From Marinicauda salina (lineage in GTDB: Bacteria > Pseudomonadota > Alphaproteobacteria > Caulobacterales > Maricaulaceae), in assembly GCF_003122085.1 (NCBI RefSeq), contig NZ_QEXV01000007.1, positions 88,054 through 152,053 of the forward strand: 64,000 bases of DNA. The letters run 5' to 3'. Position 1 is the stretch's first letter. Every line of letters begins with the position of its first letter. Below the pieces are notes generated by a model that saw only the letters and a program-made list of their open reading frames with translations, did not search any database and was not told the origin of the DNA. The position numbers were made by a program, and so were the translations under genes. This document shows positions 36,594 through 45,829 of this stretch, piece by piece.

Positions 36594-36619
36594 ATGTTAC
36601 CAATGTACCATTATGTCAA
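36594..36619 (-). promoter_or_regulatory. TTGACA promoter element with tandem TGGTA half-sites for the RHH gene
   Basis: On the minus strand TTGACA lies at 36619-36614, followed by TGGTACAT (36610-36603) and TGGTAACAT (36602-36594), two directly repeated and adjacent half-sites. The gene's ATG is at 36584. Direct repeats next to the -35 box are the usual target of ribbon-helix-helix repressors. Confidence 0.5.
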
Positions 36620-36669
36620 ATCGCGCGGTTTCGCTTGAGCCCGCGCCCGCGATCGGGCATGGCGGCGTC

Positions 36670-37500
36670 ATGACCGCCTGGACCGATCTCCTGCCCGCCG
36701 GACGGCCCGCCGTCATGGGCGTGGTCAACGTCACGCCGGATTCGTTCTCCGACGGCGGGCGCTTTCACGACGCCGGCGCGGCGCACGATCACGCGCTCGC
36801 CCTGCTCGACGCCGGCGCCGACATGCTCGACATCGGCGGCGAGAGCACCCGGCCCGGCGCCGAGCCGGTGGGCGAGATCGACGAGCTCGATCGCGTCATG
36901 CCGGTGATCGAGGCCGTGCGCGCCGCCCGGCGCGACGCGGTGATCTCCATCGACACGATGAAGCCGGACGTCGCCGGGGCGGCCGTTGGCGCGGGCGCGG
37001 CGATCTGGAACGCCGTCGACGCGCTTCGCGGCGAGGGCGCGCTCGACTGCGCGGCCGATCTGGGTTGCGCCGTCTGCCTGATGCACATGCAGGGCGAACC
37101 CCGGACCATGCAGGCCGACCCCCGCTATGACGACGTCGTCGCCGAGGTCGAGGCCTTCCTCATGGAACGCGCCGCCGCCGCCGAGACCGCCGGAATCGCG
37201 CGCGACAAGATCGCGCTCGATCCGGGCATCGGCTTCGGCAAGACGCTCGCCCACAATCTCGCCCTGCTCGCCGCGACGGACCGGCTCGCCGCCCACGACT
37301 ATCCGCTGCTGGTGGGCGCCTCGCGCAAGCGCTTCATCGCCGCGATCGACGAGACCGCGACATCGGCCGACGACCGGCTGGGCGGCTCGCTCGCCGCCGC
37401 GCTGTGGGCCGCCCGCGCCGGCGCTTCGATCATTCGCGTCCACGACGTGCGCGAGACCGTCCAGGCGCTGAAAGTCCAGGCCGCGATCGGGGCGGCGTAG
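36670..37500 (+). CDS. folP: Dihydropteroate synthase
   Basis: 276 residues from the ATG at 36670, which places MGVVNVTPDSFSDGG at the usual distance from the start; an earlier ATG (36613) falls in the promoter of the divergent gene. DIGGESTRPGAE is the pterin-binding loop, and SIDTMKPDVA, LDPGIGFGKT and GASRKRFI complete the signature. It condenses a pterin diphosphate with p-aminobenzoate in folate synthesis and is the sulfonamide target. Confidence 0.95.
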   Translation: MTAWTDLLPAGRPAVMGVVNVTPDSFSDGGRFHDAGAAHDHALALLDAGADMLDIGGESTRPGAEPVGEIDELDRVMPVIEAVRAARRDAVISIDTMKPDVAGAAVGAGAAIWNAVDALRGEGALDCAADLGCAVCLMHMQGEPRTMQADPRYDDVVAEVEAFLMERAAAAETAGIARDKIALDPGIGFGKTLAHNLALLAATDRLAAHDYPLLVGASRKRFIAAIDETATSADDRLGGSLAAALWAARAGASIIRVHDVRETVQALKVQAAIGAA

Positions 37501-37606
37501 GTGCGAAACAGGGCCGGTGCGCCGCACCGTCCCGCCCGCGTTTCACGAAATATTTTCGCCGCCCGGCGCAGGATCGCGTTTTCGACAACGCACGCCGGGC
37601 CGCATC

Positions 37607-38290
37607 ATGACGGGACCGAGGTCTCCAAGGGCTTTCCTCGCGCCGCTCGCCGCGCTGTGCGCGCTGGCGCTCTCGGCGTGCGCCGCGAGCGGACCCGCGC
37701 CCGTGCGCCCGTCCTCGCCCGGCGCGGCGGGTCCGGCGATCACGGCGACCTTCCAGCCCGACTCGCAGATGGTCGTCTGCCGCGGGATGCGGGTGAGCAA
37801 CGCGCCGCCGACGGACGGCCGGGGCCGCATCCGCGACTATCAGCCTCTCGTCCGCGTCGAGGGCGTCTGGCTGCTCGCCAACCCGGTCCGCGGGGCGTGC
37901 CTGACATCGGGCTTCGGGCTGCGCGACGGGCGGCCCCATCGCGGGCTCGACCTGCAGGTCCGGCCGGCGGGCATGGTCCACGCCGGCGGCGACGGGACGA
38001 TCCTGGAAGCGGGCTATCGCGACGATTTCGGCAACTACGTCCTGATCGACCACGGCGCGGGCGTGCACACCCGCTACGCCCACCTGCAGGGCTTCCGCGC
38101 CGGCGTGCGCGAGGGCGCGCGCGTCGCCATGGGCCAGCCGCTGGGCCTGATGGGGAGCACGGGGCGCCGGGGCGGCGCGGTCCATCTCCACTACGAGCTC
38201 TTGATCGGCGACTACGACAATCCGCGCCGGTCGTTCGGGCTCACGGCCGCCGACATCCTCACCGCCGGCCGGCGCCGGTTCGCGAGCTAG
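37607..38290 (+). CDS. M23 (LytM) family peptidase, lipoprotein
   Basis: 227 residues. The start at 37607 gives a lipoprotein signal (FLAPLAALCALALSAC). The M23 zinc site is complete: PHRGLD (His-x3-Asp), then the HTRYAH and VHLHYEL (HxH) segments. It therefore may be an active endopeptidase that cuts peptidoglycan cross-links from the periplasm. Its stop overlaps the stop of the converging acyl-CoA dehydrogenase by four bases (38287-38290). Confidence 0.85.
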   Translation: MTGPRSPRAFLAPLAALCALALSACAASGPAPVRPSSPGAAGPAITATFQPDSQMVVCRGMRVSNAPPTDGRGRIRDYQPLVRVEGVWLLANPVRGACLTSGFGLRDGRPHRGLDLQVRPAGMVHAGGDGTILEAGYRDDFGNYVLIDHGAGVHTRYAHLQGFRAGVREGARVAMGQPLGLMGSTGRRGGAVHLHYELLIGDYDNPRRSFGLTAADILTAGRRRFAS

Positions 38291-39384
38291 GCCGCGCGAA
38301 GCGCCATGTAGCGCGACAGGTGTTCGTCGGCGTCGCCGAGGACGTGGTCGAGCATGGTCAGCCGCTTGGCGTAGTGCGACAGCGGCAGCTCCCACGTCAT
38401 GCCGATCCCGCCATGCATCTGGATCGCCTCCTCGGCGGTGAGCGCGCCCGCGACGCCGATCGTGTGCTTGGCCGCCGAGGCGTAGCGGTCGCGCGCGGCC
38501 GCGTCCCGGTCGAGATTGGCCGCGGCGTTGATCGCCGCCGAGCGCGCCTGCTCGATCTCGAGGGCGACCGTCGTCATGCGGTGGCGCAGCGCCTGGAAGT
38601 TACCGATCGGCATGCCGAACTGCTTGCGGGTTCCCAGATATTCAAGCGTGGCGTCGCGGACGACCTCCATCACCGCGACGGCCTCCCAGGCCGTCGCGAC
38701 CAGGCCGGCTGCCAGGGCGGCGTCGATGACCGGCCCCGCCGCGCCGGCTTCGCCGATCAGCTGCGCGGGCGCATCGGTCAGGACGAGCTCGCCGGCCGAC
38801 CCGCCGTCGATCAGCGGATAGTCGCGTATCTCGACGCCGTCCGCGGTCCGGTCGAGGAGGAAGGTCGACAGCCCCTCGTCGGTCTCGGCGGTCACCAGGA
38901 TCCGGTCGACCGCGGCGGCGTAGTCGACGACGCCCTTGGCGCCCGTGAGCGCCCAGGCCTCGCCGTCGCGCTTCTTCGCAGCAGCGGCCGGCGCCGGCGC
39001 TCCGTCACCCCCGACGGCGGGGTCGTGGGCGAAGGTGATCAGCGTCTCGCCGGCGATGATGTCGGCGAGCGCGTCGGCCTCGCCGGCCGCCTCGAGCACC
39101 TTGCCGGCCATGAGCGTTCCGAGGAACGGGCCGGTCGCGAGCGCGCGTCCGAGTTCGCCGAAGACCGCCCCGATATCGAACGCGGTCCCGCCGTATCCGC
39201 CGAGATCCTCGCCGAACAGCGCGCCGATCGCGCCCAGCTCGGCGAGCCCGGTCCAGACCTCGCGGCTGAAGCCGGCCTCGGTCTCGATGGCGGCCATGCG
39301 CGCGTCGAAGTCGAACTTGTCGGCGAGGTAGCGCGACAGCGAGTCGACGAGCATCCGCCGGTCGTCGCCAAGCGAGAAATCCAT
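38287..39384 (-). CDS. Acyl-CoA dehydrogenase, small-subunit type (PimD-like)
   Basis: 365 residues with the acyl-CoA dehydrogenase fold: the N-terminal helical domain, the RKQFGMPIGNFQALRHRM segment and QMHGGIGMTWELPLSHYAKR. The FAD/substrate loops in the middle are poorly conserved and an A/P/K-rich insertion lies near residues 125-140, as in subunits that only pair with another dehydrogenase. It is the second gene of a pair, two bases after the upstream partner stops, and together they match pimeloyl-CoA dehydrogenase small and large subunits. The substrate may be another CoA thioester. Confidence 0.85.
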   Translation of the reverse strand: MDFSLGDDRRMLVDSLSRYLADKFDFDARMAAIETEAGFSREVWTGLAELGAIGALFGEDLGGYGGTAFDIGAVFGELGRALATGPFLGTLMAGKVLEAAGEADALADIIAGETLITFAHDPAVGGDGAPAPAAAAKKRDGEAWALTGAKGVVDYAAAVDRILVTAETDEGLSTFLLDRTADGVEIRDYPLIDGGSAGELVLTDAPAQLIGEAGAAGPVIDAALAAGLVATAWEAVAVMEVVRDATLEYLGTRKQFGMPIGNFQALRHRMTTVALEIEQARSAAINAAANLDRDAAARDRYASAAKHTIGVAGALTAEEAIQMHGGIGMTWELPLSHYAKRLTMLDHVLGDADEHLSRYMALRAA

Positions 39385-39385
39385 G

Positions 39386-40582
39386 TCAGAGCTCCAGGAT
39401 CGACTTGCTGATGATCTCGCGCTGCACCTCGTTGGAGCCGCCGAAGATCGAAAGCTTGCGGTTGTTGAAATACTGGGCCGAGACCGGCGCCGCCCAGGCC
39501 GGTCCCACCGGCTCGCCGTTGAAGCCCTCCTCCATGGCTTCAGCGATGAAGGGCTGGGCGTAGCGCCCGGCGGCGCGGCGCATGAGGCTGGTGATCTCCT
39601 GGCGGATCTCCGTGCCGCGGATCTTCAGCATGGAGGATTCCGCCATCGGCGTCGCGCCCCGGCCGGCGGCCTCAAGCACGCGCAGATTGGTCGTGCGCAT
39701 GTTCTCCAGATCGATCTCCAGCCGGGCCATGCGCGCGGCGAAGAGCGGGTCCTCGGCGAGCGGCCTCCCGTTGCGCCGGCTCGTCCTGGCGACCTCCTTG
39801 AGCCGTTCGAAGGCGGCCATGGACGCGCCGACGCCGGCGATGTTGGCGCGTTCGTAGCTCAGCAGATACTTGGCGCAGGTCCAGCCCTTGTTCTCCTCGC
39901 CGACCAGGTTCTCGACGGGAACCTTCACGTCGGTGAGGAAGACCTCGTTGACCTCGTGGCCGCCGTCGATCAGCCGGATCGGGCGGACCTCGACGCCGGT
40001 CGAATTCATGTCGACGAGCAGGAAGGAGATGCCCTCCTGCTTCTTGCCCTCGGTGCTGGTGCGCACGAGGCAGAACATCATGTTCGCGTGCTGGGCCAGC
40101 GTGGTCCATGTCTTCTGGCCGTTGACGACGTAATGGTCGCCGTCGCGCACGGCCGCCGTCTTCAGGCTGGCGAGATCGGACCCGGCGCCGGGCTCGGAAT
40201 AGCCCTGGCACCACCAGTCGGACCCGTCGAGGATGCGCGGCAGCCAGTATTTCTTCTGCTCTTCGGTTCCGAACTTGATCAGGACCGGACCGAGCATGTT
40301 CAGACCGAACGGCACGATGCGCGGGGCGTGGGCCAGCGCGGTCTCGGTCTCGAAGATGAAGCGCTGGATCACGCTCCAGCCGGGTCCGCCCCATTCCTCG
40401 GGCCAATGGGTGGCCAGCCAGCCCTGCGCGTTGAGGATGGCGTGCCATTCCTCCATGTCCGCCTTGGTCAGGTGCTGGCCTTCGCGGACCTTCTTCGCCA
40501 GGCGGGCGGGGAGCTTGTCCTTCAGGAAGGCGCGCACCTCCTCGCGGAACGCCTCCTCCTCCGGGGTGAAATCCAGATCCAT
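39386..40582 (-). CDS. Acyl-CoA dehydrogenase, large-subunit type (PimC-like)
   Basis: 398 residues. GYSEPGAGSDLASLKTAAVRDGD is the FAD-binding stretch of the family, NGQKTWTT follows, and the C-terminal SIFGGSNEVQREIISKSIL closes the active site. The protein is close in pattern to the large subunit of pimeloyl-CoA dehydrogenase, which works as a heteromer with the small subunit encoded 1 base downstream. It oxidises an acyl-CoA to the 2-enoyl-CoA; dicarboxyl-CoA or steroid-type substrates are also possible. Confidence 0.88.
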   Translation of the reverse strand: MDLDFTPEEEAFREEVRAFLKDKLPARLAKKVREGQHLTKADMEEWHAILNAQGWLATHWPEEWGGPGWSVIQRFIFETETALAHAPRIVPFGLNMLGPVLIKFGTEEQKKYWLPRILDGSDWWCQGYSEPGAGSDLASLKTAAVRDGDHYVVNGQKTWTTLAQHANMMFCLVRTSTEGKKQEGISFLLVDMNSTGVEVRPIRLIDGGHEVNEVFLTDVKVPVENLVGEENKGWTCAKYLLSYERANIAGVGASMAAFERLKEVARTSRRNGRPLAEDPLFAARMARLEIDLENMRTTNLRVLEAAGRGATPMAESSMLKIRGTEIRQEITSLMRRAAGRYAQPFIAEAMEEGFNGEPVGPAWAAPVSAQYFNNRKLSIFGGSNEVQREIISKSILEL

Positions 40583-40701
40583 CGTCGCAGGTCCTCCGCG
40601 CGGCTCGGCTGACGGTCTTGAGACGACAGGCTTAGCGCCCCGCCGCGCAGGGTCAAACAGGATCGTGCGTTCGCGATGCGAGCCGGCGCCGGCCTAGCGG
40701 C

Positions 40702-41607
40702 TCACGCGCGGGCGCGCATCGTCCGCTCGCCGAGCCGTGAGGCGATCGCCGCGATATGCGCCGGCCCGACCTCGCAGCAGCCGCCGACGACATGCGCGCC
40801 GGCCTCGATCCAGCCCATCGCGATCGCCGCGTACTCATCGGGTCCGAGGTCTTCCCGGGTCTCGAGCGAGTCCACCGTCTCTCCGCGGGTCAGCGGCTCC
40901 ACCGTGGCGAAGCCGTTGGCGTAGGCGCCGGCGGGCGCACCGGACTCGAGCAGGATGTCGAGCGCGGTCGTGACCGGCTCGGGCGGCGAGCAGTTGATCA
41001 GCACCACTTCGGCGCCTTCCGCGCGCGCCGCGGCGGCGCCGTCCTCGACCGGCGAACCCGAGCGCAGGAACCGGCCGTCCGTCTCGTCGACGGTGAGCGC
41101 GGTCCAGACCGGCTTGCCGGCCTCGCGCGCGGCCCTCGTGGCGAGGCGCGCCTCCTCGACCGAGGGCAGGGTCTCGCAGATGAACAGGTCTGCGCCGTCA
41201 GCCTGCGCCTCGACGATGCGCCGGTACTCCTCAAGCGCGACGTCGGCGGTCGATCGCTCGCCGGGCCGATAGCTGCCGGGCAGGGGCGGCAGGCAACCCG
41301 CGATGCGCGCGTTCGGCCCGGCGCGGTCGCGCGCCCTGCCGGCGGCGCGCAACGCGTTGGCCTGAAGCGTCTCGAATTCGGCCTCCCGGCCCGCCGGCGC
41401 CAGGCGTGACGGCGTGGCGGGATAGGCGCCGAGCGTGATCACCTCCGCGCCGGCGTGGAGGAAGTCGACATGGGCGGCCTCGACGATGTCCGGCCGTTCG
41501 GCCAGCACGTCGACCGCCCACAATCGGGTGGCCGGCCGGTCCCATCGCGCCATCAGCTCCTGGCCCATGCCGCCGTCGAGCAGGGTGACGTTCTGTGCCT
41601 GGTCCAT
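40702..41607 (-). CDS. Homocysteine S-methyltransferase family protein
   Basis: 301 residues from the ATG at 41607 (GGAGG 6 bases upstream). TLLDGGMGQEL is the N-terminal signature. VLINCSPPEPV and VGGCCEVGPAHI supply the three zinc-binding cysteines of the homocysteine-binding domain. It may use S-methylmethionine or betaine as donor to make methionine; the single-domain size fits MmuM-type or betaine enzymes rather than MetH. No partner genes are adjacent. Confidence 0.85.
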   Translation of the reverse strand: MDQAQNVTLLDGGMGQELMARWDRPATRLWAVDVLAERPDIVEAAHVDFLHAGAEVITLGAYPATPSRLAPAGREAEFETLQANALRAAGRARDRAGPNARIAGCLPPLPGSYRPGERSTADVALEEYRRIVEAQADGADLFICETLPSVEEARLATRAAREAGKPVWTALTVDETDGRFLRSGSPVEDGAAAARAEGAEVVLINCSPPEPVTTALDILLESGAPAGAYANGFATVEPLTRGETVDSLETREDLGPDEYAAIAMGWIEAGAHVVGGCCEVGPAHIAAIASRLGERTMRARA

Positions 41608-41721
41608 CGTCGCCTCCGGACTGCCGCTTTCCGGGGCAACGCACAGGGGCGGCGTCACGCTCCAGCGCGGCGCCGGGAAATTACGAGGCGACGCCGCGTT
41701 CGCCTGGCGCCGGCGATCGCC

Positions 41722-42258
41722 TTATTCGTAGGCTTCGACGCGCACCATGATGTGGGCGTAGGGGGTGTCCTTCCACATCACGTAGACGGGATCGGCCGGA
41801 TCCGTCGACATGCCTTCGAGCATGGCGGGATCGGGGACGATGATCATCAGGTGCGGGCCTTCGCGGACCCAGTCATTGTCCTCGGTGGGCTCGGTCGCAT
41901 ACGGGTCGATATTGCTCACTCCCGGCGCCGCGCCGTCGCCGGCGAGCATGTAGGACACGCTGAATTCGGAGGCCGTGAAGTCCTCCTGGGCCATCAGCGC
42001 GCCGATCATCTCGTTCCAGTGGGCCTCGTTGCACATGGCGCCGAGGGCCGCAGTCTCCGGAAAGCAGGTCCAGCCGTTGTCGCCCTCGCGAAGCACCGTC
42101 CCGTCATGGTCCATGATCGTGGCGTCGGCGCTGATGACCGCCGGCGCGGCGCTCATGGCGCTGGCGATCTTCGCGTCGGCGTCTTCCTCCTGTGCGGCGA
42201 GTCCCGACGCACCGGCGCCGATCGCGACCAGGCCCAGGGTCGTTGCAAAAACAGACAT
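41722..42258 (-). CDS. Secreted protein of unknown function
   Basis: 178 residues from the ATG at 42258, with GGGAGG 6 bases upstream. A signal peptide is visible (MSVFATTLGLVAIGAGASGLAAQ). The mature part has two cysteines (GWTCFPETAALGAMCNEAHW), which may form a disulfide, and ends HIMVRVEAYE. The run ATIMDHDGTVLREGDNGW and the closing GPHLMIIVPDPAMLEG segment are notable, but no named family is recognised. Presumably periplasmic. Confidence 0.6.
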   Translation of the reverse strand: MSVFATTLGLVAIGAGASGLAAQEEDADAKIASAMSAAPAVISADATIMDHDGTVLREGDNGWTCFPETAALGAMCNEAHWNEMIGALMAQEDFTASEFSVSYMLAGDGAAPGVSNIDPYATEPTEDNDWVREGPHLMIIVPDPAMLEGMSTDPADPVYVMWKDTPYAHIMVRVEAYE

Positions 42259-42413
42259 GACGTCCTCCCGATTTTCATGTGGGCCGTGTGCGGAGTCGCG
42301 GATCAACGCAGCGACGCCGCCGCTGTTCGGCGGACACACAGCCTGAATGGAATATTAACCATAATGGCCATGCGGGCAAGAAAGCCGGCCGGGAGGCGGC
42401 CCGGCGCGGCGGC

Positions 42414-42509
42414 TCACGCCAGGAACACCGCCGGCGCGGGCTGCAGGACGAGCGCGGCCGTCCAGACGAGGCCGGCGGCGGCGAGCGCGATGGAGATCAG
42501 GCGTGTCAT
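42414..42509 (-). CDS. Very small membrane protein, 31 residues
   Basis: Starting at the ATG at 42509, preceded by a near-perfect ribosome-binding site (GAGAAAGGAG, 5 bases spacing). The peptide is one hydrophobic helix (TRLISIALAAAGLVWTAALVLQ) with a short tail (PAPAVFLA). The strong site and clean hydrophobic profile favour a real small protein. Function unknown. Confidence 0.5.
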   Translation of the reverse strand: MTRLISIALAAAGLVWTAALVLQPAPAVFLA

Positions 42510-42594
42510 GGCGGGCTCCTTTCTCTCGCCCTGTCTAGGCGGCGCGCGCGGGCGCGGCTGTGTCGCCGGTCACAGGCGGGAGCGGCCATCAACG

Positions 42595-42737
42595 TCTCTC
42601 CCTCCCTCCCCTTGATGGGGAGGGAAGGCCGCGAAGCGGCCAGGGTGGGGTGCTGCCGAAGGGCGCTCTACGTTCGCCCCCCACCCGTCTGCGCCTTCGG
42701 CGCAGCCACCCTCCCCACGGAGGGGGAGGGAGGGTGA
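42595..42737. repeat. Type B palindromic repeats (two facing copies)
   Basis: Copies with CTCCCCTTGATGGGGAG, GGCCGCGAAGCGGCC and GGTGGGG arms on one side and GCGCCTTCGGCGC, CACCCTCCCC and GGAGGGGGAGG on the other face each other. The family recurs at 7155-7300 and inside thiC. It lies just after the stop of the ABC exporter gene and may end its mRNA. Confidence 0.8.
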
Positions 42738-42757
42738 CATCGCCGACGCAGCCGCGC

Positions 42758-44536
42758 TCACCCCTCCGCCAGCGCGGCGAGGCGGGCGTACACCCCGCCG
42801 TTGGCCGCCAGCTCGTCATGCCGGCCCTGCTCGACGATGCGGCCGTTCTCGAACACCAGGATCCGGTCGGCGTCGCGGATGGTCGACAGCCGGTGGGCGA
42901 TGACGATCGCGGTCCTGCCCGCGGTGACGTCGGCCATCGCCTCCTGGACCAGCCGCTCGGTCTCGTTGTCGAGCGAGCTGGTGGCCTCGTCGAAGACCAG
43001 GATCGGCGCGTCGGCGAGCACGGCGCGCGCGATCGCCACGCGCTGGCGTTCGCCGCCCGAGAGCTTCACCCCGCGCTCGCCGACCAGCGTGTCGTAGCCC
43101 GCCGGCAGCTTCACGATGAACTCGTGGGCGCGGGCGCGCTTCGCCGCGGCGACGATCTCGGCGTACGTCGCCTCCGGCCGGGCGTAGGCGATGTTCTCCG
43201 CGATGGTGCGGTGGAACAGCGCCGGGTCCTGGGGCACCAGCGCGATCGCGCGCCTGAGGCTCGCCTGCGTGACGTCGCGCACGTCCTGGCCGTCGATCCT
43301 GACCGCGCCGGCGTCGACGTCGTAGAGCCGCTGGATCAGCTTGACGAAGGTCGACTTGCCCGAGCCCGTCGGCCCGACCAGCGCCACCCGCTCGCCCGGC
43401 GCGATCCGCAGTGAGAAGTTCTCGTAGAGCGCCGCGCTCTGGCCGGCGTAGGTGAAGCCCACGCCGTCGAACACGATCTCGCCCGCGCCGGGCTTGAAGT
43501 CCGGCGCGCCCGGCGCGTCGGCGATCTGCTCGGCCATGCGGTCATAGGCGGCGATGTCCTGGATCTCGTCGAGCCCGCGCTGGACGTTCTGCACCTCCTC
43601 GCCGAAGCGGCGCATGTATCCGGCCATCATCATGAAGGCGGTGATGGCGAAGGCGACGGCGCCGGGGCTGGCCTCGCCGCGCGCCCACAGGCGCACCAGC
43701 ATCCCGGTGAGCCCCGCCTGCAGCGCCAGCACGGCGACCATCTGGACGAGCCACATATTGACGAAGCGCAGCCAGGTCTTCTTGGTCTCGGCCCGCCAGC
43801 GCCAGGCGAGATCATGGAAACGCCGGTCCTCGCGGGCCTCCGCGCCGAAGCTCTTGACGGTGGCCACGCCGGAGACCGCGTCGGCGACGGCGCCGCCGAG
43901 TTCGGAATCGATCGCGTTCGAGCGCAGGTTCTGCGGCCGCACGTATTGCGTCGACAGCACGACCGAGACGGCCATGAAGATCGCCGTGACGGAGAGCGCG
44001 TAGACGCCCACCCACGGCCAGGCGAAGAGCATGTAGACGCTCAGCCCCGTCATCACCGCGACCGAGGGGATCAGCCCGAACCACAGCGTCGCGGTGATGG
44101 TGTCGTAGGCCCACATGCCGCGGGTGATCTTCCTCACGACCGAGCCGGCGAAGGTGTCGGCGTGCCAGTCGAGCGCGAAGCGCAGCACCTTCGAAAAGGC
44201 GCCGGTGGTCATGTCGGCCATGTTGGCGCTGGAAAACCGCACCTCGAAGCGCACCGCGATCTGGCGGGCGACGTTCACGCCCGCGGCCAGCCCGATGAAC
44301 AGGCCGAACGCCGCCCAGTGGCCGCCGGTCGCGCCGGTGAGCGCGTCGATCAGCCGGCCCGCGGCGACGGGCACGAAGATGTCGGTGACGGTGGCGACGA
44401 GCGTGAAGCCGACCAGCGCGGCGAACAGCCAGGGCCGGCGGCGCCACTGCTTCACCAGGAAGCCGAGCACCTGGAGGGTGGAGAGCGCGCGCGGACGGTC
44501 GTCGGCGCGGTCGTTCGTTTCGGATTGCGAGGTCAT
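42758..44536 (-). CDS. ABC exporter, fused permease and ATPase
   Basis: 592 residues: six membrane helices in the first 330 residues and a nucleotide-binding domain from about 360. Walker [10 protein letters not shown], signature [14 protein letters not shown], Walker [13 protein letters not shown] and the switch histidine in VIAHRLSTI are all intact. It is a half-transporter that dimerises, of the multidrug/lipid (MsbA-like) exporter type. The substrate is unknown. The 5' end at 44536 is followed upstream by a gene-free 426-base region. Confidence 0.92.
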   Translation of the reverse strand: MTSQSETNDRADDRPRALSTLQVLGFLVKQWRRRPWLFAALVGFTLVATVTDIFVPVAAGRLIDALTGATGGHWAAFGLFIGLAAGVNVARQIAVRFEVRFSSANMADMTTGAFSKVLRFALDWHADTFAGSVVRKITRGMWAYDTITATLWFGLIPSVAVMTGLSVYMLFAWPWVGVYALSVTAIFMAVSVVLSTQYVRPQNLRSNAIDSELGGAVADAVSGVATVKSFGAEAREDRRFHDLAWRWRAETKKTWLRFVNMWLVQMVAVLALQAGLTGMLVRLWARGEASPGAVAFAITAFMMMAGYMRRFGEEVQNVQRGLDEIQDIAAYDRMAEQIADAPGAPDFKPGAGEIVFDGVGFTYAGQSAALYENFSLRIAPGERVALVGPTGSGKSTFVKLIQRLYDVDAGAVRIDGQDVRDVTQASLRRAIALVPQDPALFHRTIAENIAYARPEATYAEIVAAAKRARAHEFIVKLPAGYDTLVGERGVKLSGGERQRVAIARAVLADAPILVFDEATSSLDNETERLVQEAMADVTAGRTAIVIAHRLSTIRDADRILVFENGRIVEQGRHDELAANGGVYARLAALAEG

Positions 44537-44962
44537 GTCCGGGGCGTCCCGGCGCGCGAATCACAAGGCGCGCCATCATCTGAAGAACGGGTCTGGCGGT
44601 CCGGCGAGATTTCGAACGGGCGCGGCCGGCCTGATCTCAGGCGGACCGACAGGTGTTCCGGCGCTCGCGCGGTCGGCGCCGTTTCCTCAGACTCGGGGTT
44701 CCATGGGTCCGGACATCGCTCCTGTCGCGCACGGCCGATCCGCGCGGGGGACGGGTGTCTATGCCGGCGCGGCGCGAAAGGCCAGCGCCGGACGCCCCTG
44801 ATGCGCATGTTTCATGCCCGGTGTGGCGCAGGGGTCACGGGCGTGTCCGTCAGGCGACGCCGAAACGTATCCTGCGCACGGTCGTTCCCCCGGTGACGCC
44901 GGGGCCTCGGCCGGTCTATCAGGAGACGACGCCCGACCCGCCGCACGAAGGAGCCCGATCCC
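44537..44962. other. Gene-free region between the ABC exporter and thiD
   Basis: 426 bases. All open frames here are arginine/proline-rich and lack a ribosome-binding site. I looked for a TPP riboswitch before thiD and found no CTGAGA core. It must contain the two divergent promoters; no clear boxes were recognised. Confidence 0.6.
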
Positions 44963-45829
44963 ATGAACGACGCCAGCGACGACATTCCCCCCGAGCCGCA
45001 GGGCCGCGTGCTGATCGTGGCGGGCTCGGACTCTTCCGGCGGCGCCGGGGTGCAGGCCGACATCAAGGCGGTCGCCGCGATGGGCGGCTATGCGGCCACC
45101 GCGATCACGGCGATCACGGTGCAGAACACGACCGGCGTCTCCGCCGTCCACGCCGTGCCCGACGACATCGTGTCGGGCCAGATCGCCGCCGTGCTCGACG
45201 ATATCGGCGCCGACATCGTCAAGACCGGCATGATCGCGAACCCGGCGACCATCGAGGCGACGCTCGCCGCGCTCGACGAACACGGCCCCGGCATCCCGCT
45301 CGTGGTCGATCCGGTGATGGTCGCCTCCTCCGGCGCGGTGCTGGTCGACGAAGGCGGCATGGAGGCGGTGCGCGACCGGCTCGTCCCGGCGGCCTTCCTG
45401 GTCACGCCCAACGCGCCCGAAGCCGCGCGCCTGACGGGCGTCGAGGTCGAGGACTTGGACGGCCAGCGCGCGGCGGCGGAGAAGCTCATGGAGGCCGGCG
45501 CCGGCGCGGCGCTCATCAAGGGCGGCCATCTCGAGGGGAGCGAGGTCGTCGACGTGCTCGCCACGCGCAACGGCGTGCGCCTGTTCTCGCGCCCGCGCAT
45601 CAAGACGAAGCACACCCACGGCACGGGCTGCACGACGGCTTCGGCGATCGCCGCGCTGCTGGCCCAGGGGCTCAGCCTCGACCGCGCCGTCGAGCAGGCC
45701 GGCGACTATGTCCACGAGGCGATCCGGCGCGCGCCCGGCTTCGGCGAGGGCGCGGGCCCGATCAATCACGTCTGGCCGCTGGCCGAGGCCGGGAGCCCCT
45801 TCGCGCGATCGCCAGTCCGAGAAGGATGA
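44963..45829 (+). CDS. thiD: Hydroxymethylpyrimidine/phosphomethylpyrimidine kinase
   Basis: 288 residues. VLIVAGSDSSGGAGVQADIKAVAAMGGYAATAITAITVQNT is the diagnostic N-terminus, VVDPVMVASSGA and LVTPNAPEA follow, and HGTGCTTASAIAALLAQG holds the anion-hole/catalytic loop. It phosphorylates HMP twice in thiamine synthesis, using the product of ThiC, whose gene is 14 kb away in this window. The last 68 bases overlap the converging EamA transporter gene. Confidence 0.94.
   Translation: MNDASDDIPPEPQGRVLIVAGSDSSGGAGVQADIKAVAAMGGYAATAITAITVQNTTGVSAVHAVPDDIVSGQIAAVLDDIGADIVKTGMIANPATIEATLAALDEHGPGIPLVVDPVMVASSGAVLVDEGGMEAVRDRLVPAAFLVTPNAPEAARLTGVEVEDLDGQRAAAEKLMEAGAGAALIKGGHLEGSEVVDVLATRNGVRLFSRPRIKTKHTHGTGCTTASAIAALLAQGLSLDRAVEQAGDYVHEAIRRAPGFGEGAGPINHVWPLAEAGSPFARSPVREG

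Noticed and set aside
41608..41700. Possible SAM or SAH riboswitch before the homocysteine methyltransferase gene
   Set aside because: GC-rich stems are present, but no conserved core of a SAM-II, SAM/SAH or SAH motif could be matched with confidence.
44797..44962. Possible TPP riboswitch before thiD
   Set aside because: Neither the CTGAGA core nor the GATCTGGATAATGCC-like block is present, unlike the clear example before thiC.
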